DNA from: URNF01 sp045531495
GTDB lineage: Bacteria > Bacillota > Clostridia > Oscillospirales > Acutalibacteraceae
DNA: 47,645 nt
Assembly: GCA_045531495.1 (NCBI GenBank)
Contig: JAZSED010000072.1
Span: 1 to 47,645, forward strand
Direction: 5' to 3'
Positions within the stretch are counted from its first letter, which is position 1, and each line of letters starts with the position of its first letter. Shown here piece by piece: positions 41,840 through 47,645 of the stretch. Made by a program: the position numbers and the translations under genes. The notes under the pieces are model-generated. The model saw only the letters and a program-made list of their open reading frames with translations, was not told the DNA's origin and did not search any database.

Positions 41840-43132
41840 TCAGACTTCAACAATAACCTTGCCGTCTTCAAAATACATCTTGGTGCCGAGTTTTGCAGAC
41901 AGTTCCTGCAAACGTTCCATACAGGACATATCACGCGTTGCAACCGGCACACCGCGCAGGGGATGCTTCACATCCAAATCAAAGCCGAGGTCTACGGGTA
42001 ACAGCTCAAGCTTGGTCAGCTTGCCGTCCTCCATCTCCCAATACGGTACGAAGGTTTCCAGCATTTTGCGGTCGTACATCAGACCTTTTTTGCCGCCTTC
42101 GGAACGGGTGTCCAACAGTTTTTCCATACCTTCGTCGCCTACAAGACCGTAGTTTTCATAGAAATCAGCAGGTGCGCAAGGAATGGAGTTCAGCTGCAGA
42201 ATAAAGTCGCCGAGCGAATAGAAAATCGGACGGTTTTTGTAAATTTCAATACCGCGGACAAGGTGCGGACCGTGACCGATAACCGCGTGTACGCCTTCAT
42301 CGATACACATACGGCAGAATTCCATCAAATATTCCGGCACAACTTCCTTGTGTCCGCCGGTGATCTGGTGTGTATGAATGGAAAGCAAGATGTAATCAGC
42401 GTTTTCTTTTGCCTGGGCAATCGACGCTTTTACACGTGCCACGTCGCGTTCGTCAATTTCATACACGGTGGTAGGTTTTTCGCCAACACGGAACTTGAGG
42501 GTATCAATTTCCGCCATACCTTCGGGCAACTCCGGAGTATAGCCGTCTTTACGGTTAATAAGATGTCTCGCATTAACGCCGGTCATTTCACCGATTTCCT
42601 GCACCGCTTTTAATTGTTCGGGGGTGACAACCAAATGCATTTTTACACGCAAGCCGTTAATACCGGGACGACCTTTGAACGCAGGAGAAGGATTGCCTGC
42701 CATCATCGGTGCAGAAAAGCTGGAGCAAACAGAAATCATTGCCACTTTGCCGTTGGGTGTATCCACGTATGCAGGACGGGCAGCTTCCGGCAGGTCTCTG
42801 CCCACACCCGTATGTGCAATGCCGTTCTTATCCAAAATGTCCAAGGTGGACAACAAACCTTCAAAACCAAAGTCCAGCGCGTGGTTGTTGTTGAAGGACA
42901 GCATATTAAAGCCGTAATCCAGGGTGGTATCCAGGGATTTCGGGTCGGTGCGCAAATATGAACCGCCCGAATATTGGTTACCGTACACGTCCTCGGGGTT
43001 GTTAAGAGTGGTTTCCAGGTTGACGAAACGCACGTCGCCGCGTGCAATAAAATCTTTGATGGGTGCGAAGCCCTCGTAGCCAACCGCATACGGTTGCTGA
43101 ATGAGCGCGTCGCCTACAGCAGTAAATTTCAT
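41840..43132 (-). CDS. CapA/PGA_cap-family metallophosphatase-like protein, cytoplasmic
   Basis: The PGA_cap family is named after CapA of poly-gamma-glutamate capsule synthesis and has a calcineurin-like metallophosphatase fold. The 430-residue protein shows the metal-site motifs VGDALIQQ, VNLETTL, LSFNNNHALDFGFEG, SIHTHQITGG, GHGPHLVRG and FYSLGDFI in family order. Unlike capsule CapA, it has no signal peptide or membrane anchor, starting directly MKFTAVGDALIQ. It should therefore act in the cytosol. Its place after a sugar kinase, isomerase, aldolase and ceramidase-like gene suggests hydrolysis of a sugar or sugar-phosphate derivative; that is inference. An AGAGG site precedes the ATG. A stable hairpin separates it from the gene upstream. 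Confidence 0.87.
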   Translation of the reverse strand: MKFTAVGDALIQQPYAVGYEGFAPIKDFIARGDVRFVNLETTLNNPEDVYGNQYSGGSYLRTDPKSLDTTLDYGFNMLSFNNNHALDFGFEGLLSTLDILDKNGIAHTGVGRDLPEAARPAYVDTPNGKVAMISVCSSFSAPMMAGNPSPAFKGRPGINGLRVKMHLVVTPEQLKAVQEIGEMTGVNARHLINRKDGYTPELPEGMAEIDTLKFRVGEKPTTVYEIDERDVARVKASIAQAKENADYILLSIHTHQITGGHKEVVPEYLMEFCRMCIDEGVHAVIGHGPHLVRGIEIYKNRPIFYSLGDFILQLNSIPCAPADFYENYGLVGDEGMEKLLDTRSEGGKKGLMYDRKMLETFVPYWEMEDGKLTKLELLPVDLGFDLDVKHPLRGVPVATRDMSCMERLQELSAKLGTKMYFEDGKVIVEV

Positions 43133-43157
43133 AAGTATTACCTCTTTTTAGCAGTAC

Positions 43158-43193
43158 AAGGGGACCTGAAGGATGTTTCCTCCAAGTCCCCTT
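43158..43193 (-). promoter_or_regulatory. Intercistronic hairpin between ceramidase-like and CapA-like genes
   Basis: A 16-bp stem with two G-U-type mismatches (AAGGGGACCTGAAGGA with its partner arm) and a 4-base loop. On the minus strand it is not followed by a T tract, so it looks like an mRNA processing or stability element rather than a terminator. Confidence 0.55.
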
Positions 43194-43201
43194 TACGTTG
43201 T

Positions 43202-44695
43202 TTATTTAAAGAAACCGTTAACCGTTTCAAGTGCTTTACGCACCAATAAATCGCCGCCCTCGTGACCGACCGAGCCGCTGGAAACATACGCGGAATAATG
43301 GCCCGCTTTTTCCGCTTTCTCGGTGGGGAGATAACCGTAAGCGCCGCAGCAAAGCTGAATAATAAAGGTCTGCTTTGCATAGCTTCTTGCGCGAATCTGA
43401 TTACCGTAATCCAGGAACAGCTCAAAGGGGTTGGTGGTAAACGCGATATCGCCCAACCGAATATGATGGGTCTCAACCGTCTCGATATCGTGATGCTGTT
43501 GGTATTCATATCTGGCAATGGTGCCCGCATGAATAAACAGTCTTGCTCTGTCCACATAGTTGATGTTTTTGCTGCCGTTTTCCTTCGCAAATGCACGGAT
43601 AGCCGCATCCGCCTTCTCAAAATCGGCAGGGGTCACACGACGAAGCGGCAGATCCAGCATCACCCGCTCGTGACAGAACATATCCGCATTTTCGGGCGTT
43701 TCACGGTCTTCGTATGCCATGATAATTTCATGTGCCACACGGCGGCCGATGCGTTTAATGCCCTGAATATCAAACATAGAACCGTCCGCACGTCTATCCA
43801 ACGGAAACGGACGTTCAATGTTCGGGTCATCAATCGGCGTTTCGGGCTGTACCCAACGCACCAAATCGCGCGGACACTGGTCGCCGCCGGGACCACCGAG
43901 TGCCAACAGATACAGTTTATCGCCGAAATGCTCGCGGAGATACTCTTTTACCTTGCCCCAATAGTCAGCGGACACAAAGCTTCTGTGTTCCACCACCTGG
44001 GAGGGACAGCAGATATTGGCAACAACGCCTGTGATGTTTTCATTTTCATCAAAGGTGTACAGGATTTCAATACCTGAATCGTTTCCGCCTTCCATAGAAA
44101 CGAAGGTGGCGGAGTTCGCGTCGCCCCACATTTTTGCGGAGCCGTCGTTATAGGTTACACGGCGGCACATACCGACAGCGGCACGGCCGAAACCGCAAGC
44201 ATAGGAAGCCGGTTTACGGTTCTGCCACGCTTCAACGACCGCTTTGGAAATTCGCTCTACCAAGAAATGCAACGCTTCCACGGGAGTCATCGCTTCATTA
44301 CTGCTGGCAAGCGGTTCATACATCGCACCCTCCGGCAGGTAGCGCAGAAGAATCGGTGTTGTTTGTACATTATAGCCGTTGGGTTTGCATCCCGTACGGT
44401 CATATACATGAGATGTGTGCGAATGGGTCGCGGCAATAATGACATTCCGAGGGTCTAAGTCGCACGCTTCCCCCACCTTTTCGCGTACCGCCGTTAACAG
44501 ATTTTCACTGATGACCACGATATCGCAAGAGCAGATCACCACCGCATGTTCGCCGTTTTCAATAGCCATCGCGGTTGCAGTGATGGGGCTTTCCACGTAT
44601 TCGGAAATACGTTCAAAAAACTGACCTGCCAAAGACACAGGGCGATCCGGCGTAATACTGACCTCCGACCAACCGATTTTCAGCTGATTATTCAT
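43202..44695 (-). CDS. Neutral/alkaline ceramidase-like metallohydrolase
   Basis: The protein resembles the N-terminal domain of neutral/alkaline non-lysosomal ceramidases, zinc amidases that split ceramide. The start at MNNQLKIGWSEVSITPD (ATG 44693-44695) follows GAGGTG and gives 497 residues. Family marks are the start IGWSEVSITPDRPVSLAGQ and the metal-site region IIAATHSHTSHVYD. Later come CCPSQVVEHRSFVSADYWG and ALGGPGGDQCPRD. No signal peptide is present, whereas true ceramidases are secreted, so a cytosolic non-lipid substrate is likely. Many such homologs sit in sugar loci in Firmicutes. Its place next to aldolase, isomerase and kinase genes supports a sugar-linked amide or ester substrate. 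That is inference only. Confidence 0.82.
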   Translation of the reverse strand: MNNQLKIGWSEVSITPDRPVSLAGQFFERISEYVESPITATAMAIENGEHAVVICSCDIVVISENLLTAVREKVGEACDLDPRNVIIAATHSHTSHVYDRTGCKPNGYNVQTTPILLRYLPEGAMYEPLASSNEAMTPVEALHFLVERISKAVVEAWQNRKPASYACGFGRAAVGMCRRVTYNDGSAKMWGDANSATFVSMEGGNDSGIEILYTFDENENITGVVANICCPSQVVEHRSFVSADYWGKVKEYLREHFGDKLYLLALGGPGGDQCPRDLVRWVQPETPIDDPNIERPFPLDRRADGSMFDIQGIKRIGRRVAHEIIMAYEDRETPENADMFCHERVMLDLPLRRVTPADFEKADAAIRAFAKENGSKNINYVDRARLFIHAGTIARYEYQQHHDIETVETHHIRLGDIAFTTNPFELFLDYGNQIRARSYAKQTFIIQLCCGAYGYLPTEKAEKAGHYSAYVSSGSVGHEGGDLLVRKALETVNGFFK

Positions 44696-44707
44696 AGTAA
44701 TCACCTC

Positions 44708-45385
44708 TTACAGCAATGCGGGAATCTTTTTATCTCCGTAAACGCCTTCCCAATCCTTGTTGAACGCGTCGATAGCGATATCGGTCAAGGGATGCTTGAT
44801 AAGCTGATACAGTACGTCGGGCGCTACAGTCACGCTATGGCAACCAACGTACGCCGCGTCCTGCACCTGCTGGGTATTTTTGAAGCTGGCGGCAAGCACT
44901 TTACAGTCAATGCCGAAATGGTCAAGAGAAGCAACGATTTCTTCTACAACTTTGATGCCGTCGCTGCCGATGTTATCCAGACGGTTAACATACGGTGCAA
45001 CGTAGGAAGCGCCCGCTTTTGCAGCAAGGAGAGCCTGCTGCGGGGTGTGGATAGCGGTCATGGTTACGGGGATACCCAAATCCTTGAGCATCATGGTAGC
45101 TTTCAAGCCCGCTTCGCCGATCGGCACCTTGATAAAGAAGTTTTTGCCGAGCAGTTTTTTGAGCATTTTTGCTTCTGCAACAATGTCTTCTGCAGTTTCG
45201 CCGGTGGTCTGTACGTGAATCTGCTTGTCAGGACCGATGATATCGCGAATCTCACTTACGAGTGCTTTGAAATCGGTCTTTTCACGTGCAATGATGGAAG
45301 GGTTGGTGGTAACACCTTCAATGGGGTAAAATTCATTCGCGTGGCGGATTTCTTTCAAATCCGCGGTGTCAAGAATGTACTGCAT
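44708..45385 (-). CDS. Fructose-6-phosphate aldolase/transaldolase family (TalC/FSA type)
   Basis: Enzymes of this family form a Schiff base with a ketose phosphate and either cleave it to dihydroxyacetone plus an aldehyde (FSA) or transfer a dihydroxyacetone unit (transaldolase). The 225-residue length is typical of the short type. By hand alignment with E. coli FsaA, the Schiff-base lysine is Lys86 (FFIKVPIGEAG). Gln59 (HVQTTGE) and Tyr132 (APYVNRLD) match the residues that mark aldolase activity, whereas transaldolases have Glu at the first site. GVTTNPSIIA near the N-terminus is a family signature. It lies 27 bases after the isomerase-like gene with a strong AAGGAGAG site. It would act after the kinase in the pathway. 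Confidence 0.92.
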   Translation of the reverse strand: MQYILDTADLKEIRHANEFYPIEGVTTNPSIIAREKTDFKALVSEIRDIIGPDKQIHVQTTGETAEDIVAEAKMLKKLLGKNFFIKVPIGEAGLKATMMLKDLGIPVTMTAIHTPQQALLAAKAGASYVAPYVNRLDNIGSDGIKVVEEIVASLDHFGIDCKVLAASFKNTQQVQDAAYVGCHSVTVAPDVLYQLIKHPLTDIAIDAFNKDWEGVYGDKKIPALL

Positions 45386-45412
45386 AACGTTTTCTCTCCT
45401 TTTTATTTGTAA

Positions 45413-46771
45413 TTATTCAATAATTTCAATGCCGAGGATAGCGCAGAGGTCTCTGATGACAGCGGTATTATCACCGTAGGTGATGATATAATGCTGGCAC
45501 ATCACATTCTGTGCGAATTTCTCTACGTCGGGAAGGAAAATCTGCAAGCCGGGCAACTGCGGTGCGGGCTGGGTCCAGCCGGCTTCTTCCCACTTGGGAG
45601 GCGTTTTGCCTTCACCGGTCAAGAGATGCATATAGTATTTACCATCAATGTAGCAAAGACGGCTCATAGTGACCTCGCCCGTCTTCACCTTGGAAACGTT
45701 TAAGATACCTTCGGACAGTTCGCCGAATGCCGCAGGCATAACAGTGGTCTCACCGTCGGTGACTTCTGCGGGCACATAGTCCGGCACACCGGCAATAACG
45801 CTGTCTTCAAAGAATTCATAGAATTCGAGATACACGCCGCACTGACCGGTCAACGCTTTGACCATCAGCTGGGTCACATTGCCCAATGCGTCGTTTTCCG
45901 GAATGGTGGAAACGCCTTCGCAGTCGGCGAGCAGCATAAAGATAGGTGCGGGCGGGAAGCCGAGCAATTTCTTCATACCGTCAACGTCTTTGAGCGAGAT
46001 AGCGCCGTAGCCGCGTTCATCGATAAGCTGTTTCACAGCAAGGTAGTAACCCGCCGCCATTTCCATACCTTCCTGCTTGGCAGGTTTAAGGAAATGCCAT
46101 TTGCTCATCACATTGTCGATAACCGCCTGTTTTTCCTCTTGGGTAATCGCGTCGTAACGCTGTTTCATTTCCAGCATTTCGAAGGTCTCAATTTCTGGAC
46201 CTACAACCTTTTTGAGAGAACCGCCGTCATACAAGGTGCCGTACAGGTTCATATCGCGGTAACCCGCCATACCAACGCGTGCAGAGCGAAGTTCTTTCGC
46301 CGCAGAAGCCGCGGTCAAAAAGCTCACCACACGGTCGGTACGGGGCTTAGCACCGATGATTTCATATACATATTTGAAGGTATAACCGAGGTCTGCAAAG
46401 GTTTTACGCAGAGCGGTAGTACCCGCCTGGTCAGCGGTGGTGACGATTCTGCCGTCTTCCATCCAACCGCAAAGGCCCCACAGAACCATCGGCAGGTGGC
46501 GATACTGCTCGCAAACCTTCACAACCGCGTGGGTCGGAATCCAACCTGCAATGCAGATAACCAGAGAATCGAAATCCTTGCCCTTCAAAGCATCCAGCGC
46601 TTTGGCAATATCCTTCTCCTCATAGTCATCGGTTATGGGATATACGGAAGTGAGTTCTACACCCGCATCCAACAGACGTTTTTCCGCTTCTTGGCACTTA
46701 TTCACGATGATATCAATAGGGGTGTTGACCTCGCCGAAGCCGATAAATGCTGCTTTTACTGCTTTACTCAT
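45413..46771 (-). CDS. L-fucose/L-arabinose isomerase-like protein
   Basis: The protein resembles sugar isomerases of the fucose/arabinose isomerase fold, which convert aldoses to ketoses using a metal ion. The 452 residues show a Rossmann-like N-terminal region (AAFIGFGEVNTPIDI, LVICIAGWIPTHAV, LPMVLWGLCG). A metal-site-like Glu292-x-Asp294 stretch, PENDALGNVTQLMVKALTG, follows. The C-terminal region has CQHYIITYGDNTAVI, equivalent to the His-containing end of the family. It is shorter than E. coli FucI (591) and not a direct ortholog. It overlaps the kinase stop by four bases (ATGA), so the two are coupled. The substrate aldose is unknown. Confidence 0.85.
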   Translation of the reverse strand: MSKAVKAAFIGFGEVNTPIDIIVNKCQEAEKRLLDAGVELTSVYPITDDYEEKDIAKALDALKGKDFDSLVICIAGWIPTHAVVKVCEQYRHLPMVLWGLCGWMEDGRIVTTADQAGTTALRKTFADLGYTFKYVYEIIGAKPRTDRVVSFLTAASAAKELRSARVGMAGYRDMNLYGTLYDGGSLKKVVGPEIETFEMLEMKQRYDAITQEEKQAVIDNVMSKWHFLKPAKQEGMEMAAGYYLAVKQLIDERGYGAISLKDVDGMKKLLGFPPAPIFMLLADCEGVSTIPENDALGNVTQLMVKALTGQCGVYLEFYEFFEDSVIAGVPDYVPAEVTDGETTVMPAAFGELSEGILNVSKVKTGEVTMSRLCYIDGKYYMHLLTGEGKTPPKWEEAGWTQPAPQLPGLQIFLPDVEKFAQNVMCQHYIITYGDNTAVIRDLCAILGIEIIE

Positions 46772-47645
46772 AGTATTTTTGCCTCCGCTTCACAAAATTG
46801 TTTATAGCTTACGGTGTAATCGTCGCCTTTGGGTTCATACACCTTGTCAGTATCAATAATGGCATCACAAGCTGCTTGTACGTCGGTAAAGATGCCCGCG
46901 CCGACACCCGCCAGAATAGCAGTGCCCAGGCACGCGGTTTCTTTGTTTTTGAGGGTCACAAGACGCTTACCCGTCATATCCGCTTTCATCTGACACCACA
47001 GTGGGCTGGTAGCGCCGCCGCCCATCGAACGAATCTCCGCGCAATCCGCACCGATATAATCGAGATTGGCTTTCAGCATACACGCCACCGATTCCAATAC
47101 ACTGCGCACCGCATGGGCACGGGTGTGTTCCATGGTAAGACCAATAAACGCACCTTTTGCGGTGGGGTCATATTTCGGCATCGTAGAGCCGCACAGATAC
47201 GGCAGGAAGGTAAGACCGTCACAGCCGGGCGGTACCGAAGCCGCCATTTCATCAAGTTCACGGAAACTGAACTGTTCACAGAAGTTGTTTTTGAACCATT
47301 TGAGCGCAATACCCGCAGTGGGCGTCCACGACAAAAGACAATACTTGCCGTCGTAATTGACGTGGCAAGGAATGATGCTGTCGGGGTTGTAAGCAGGCAT
47401 ACCGTCGTGCGGCACAAACAGCGCCATGGTCGTACCCGTCATTTCGCTGATGGTCGCACCGCCCGTCACGCCTGCGCCGATAGCGCCGGCAATCTGGTCC
47501 ATAGCACCCGTAACTACCGTTACGCCTTTATATGTACCTACCGCTACGGCGCTGTCAAGCAGTTCGGGTAATTGGTCACGCGAAACACCGATAAAGGTCA
47601 GCATTTCGTCCCACCAATCACCGTTTACAATATCCAAATACAAAC
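46768..47645 (-). CDS. FGGY-family carbohydrate kinase (xylulokinase-like), N-terminus cut
   Basis: FGGY kinases phosphorylate ketoses, polyols or related sugars with ATP. Only the C-terminal 292 codons are in the window; about 200 N-terminal residues lie beyond the right edge. Visible marks are VTGAMDQIAGAIGAG and ISEMTGTTMALF. The second-domain signature region is GLTFLPYLCGSTMPKYDP, with FIGLTMEHTRAHAVRSVLE following. The adenosine-binding GGGATSPLWCQMKADM and ETACLGTAILAGVG come last. The pattern is closest to xylulokinases, though the subfamily changes substrate often. It overlaps the isomerase-like gene by four bases and is the first gene of the operon inside the window; the promoter is outside. 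Confidence 0.92.
   Translation of the reverse strand, partial: LYLDIVNGDWWDEMLTFIGVSRDQLPELLDSAVAVGTYKGVTVVTGAMDQIAGAIGAGVTGGATISEMTGTTMALFVPHDGMPAYNPDSIIPCHVNYDGKYCLLSWTPTAGIALKWFKNNFCEQFSFRELDEMAASVPPGCDGLTFLPYLCGSTMPKYDPTAKGAFIGLTMEHTRAHAVRSVLESVACMLKANLDYIGADCAEIRSMGGGATSPLWCQMKADMTGKRLVTLKNKETACLGTAILAGVGAGIFTDVQAACDAIIDTDKVYEPKGDDYTVSYKQFCEAEAKIL

Noticed and set aside
41840..43132. Capsule (poly-gamma-glutamate) synthesis role for the CapA-like protein
   Set aside because: No capB, capC or capD genes are nearby and the protein has no membrane anchor or signal peptide.
40469..47645. Sulfoglycolytic transaldolase pathway for the right-hand operon
   Set aside because: That route does not need a sugar kinase and should include a sulfoquinovosidase and a reductase or dehydrogenase for sulfolactaldehyde, none of which lies here.

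Overview
The window looks like a chromosomal segment of an anaerobic Gram-positive bacterium of the class Clostridia, most likely an Oscillospirales/Ruminococcaceae-type gut organism. This is an inference from family content, not a database result. Supporting signs are two T-box leaders, strong GGAGG ribosome binding sites, promoters with 17-bp spacers and frequent TGn extended -10 elements, a Gram-positive-type LexA box at recA, an FprA-type oxygen/NO-scavenging flavoprotein, a two-gene SUF-like minimal Fe-S system and the DUF1385-prmC pair. About nine tenths of the genes lie on the minus strand. The only plus-strand genes are a two-gene unit at 31635-34039 and one gene at 34862-35920. No insertion sequence, prophage, CRISPR array, tRNA or rRNA was seen.

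Layout from left to right. 1-9900: partial cysE behind a cysteine T-box, pgsA-rimO-recX, recA with LexA box, then an operon read leftward: lipoprotein, response regulator, histidine kinase, DUF1385 membrane protein, prmC. 9906-16990: three tandem, diverged family-31 glycoside hydrolases (about 7.1 kb) with their own promoters and operator-like palindromes. 17192-18723: a stand-alone trpB behind a tryptophan T-box. 18756-21378: FprA flavoprotein, D-2-hydroxyacid (D-lactate-type) dehydrogenase and a candidate small RNA. 21379-31544: housekeeping block aspS, hisS, mgsA, minD, mrdA (PBP2), mreD, mreC, mreB, maf, dut. 31562-34039: ABC exporter plus Sfp-type phosphopantetheinyl transferase. 34036-35955: DUF554 protein and an orphan PTS-IIC-like membrane protein, divergently transcribed. 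35956-37669: SufB/SufC pair. 37666-40419: lipid kinase plus two EamA transporters. 40469-47645: an operon read leftward with FGGY sugar kinase (cut by the window edge), fucose-isomerase-like protein, fructose-6-phosphate-aldolase-type transaldolase, ceramidase-like protein, CapA-like metallophosphatase and a MATE exporter.

How the genes work together. The housekeeping parts cover DNA repair (recA, recX), ribosome and release-factor modification (rimO, prmC), membrane lipid synthesis (pgsA), cell shape (mreBCD, PBP2), tRNA charging (hisS, aspS) and nucleotide sanitation (dut, maf). The accessory parts that deserve attention are the GH31 triplet, whose active-site layout resembles the YihQ (sulfoquinovosidase) branch but lacks its recognisable sulfonate-binding motif, and the right-hand sugar operon. 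That operon combines a plausible isomerise-phosphorylate-cleave route with two hydrolases of families not usually tied to sugar catabolism. The substrates of both loci cannot be named from sequence. A structured RNA with single-stranded anti-Shine-Dalgarno-like pyrimidine tracts between aspS and the lactate-type dehydrogenase is the best candidate for an undescribed regulatory element. Start codons were often moved inward from the longest open frame because a good ribosome binding site lies inside that frame.
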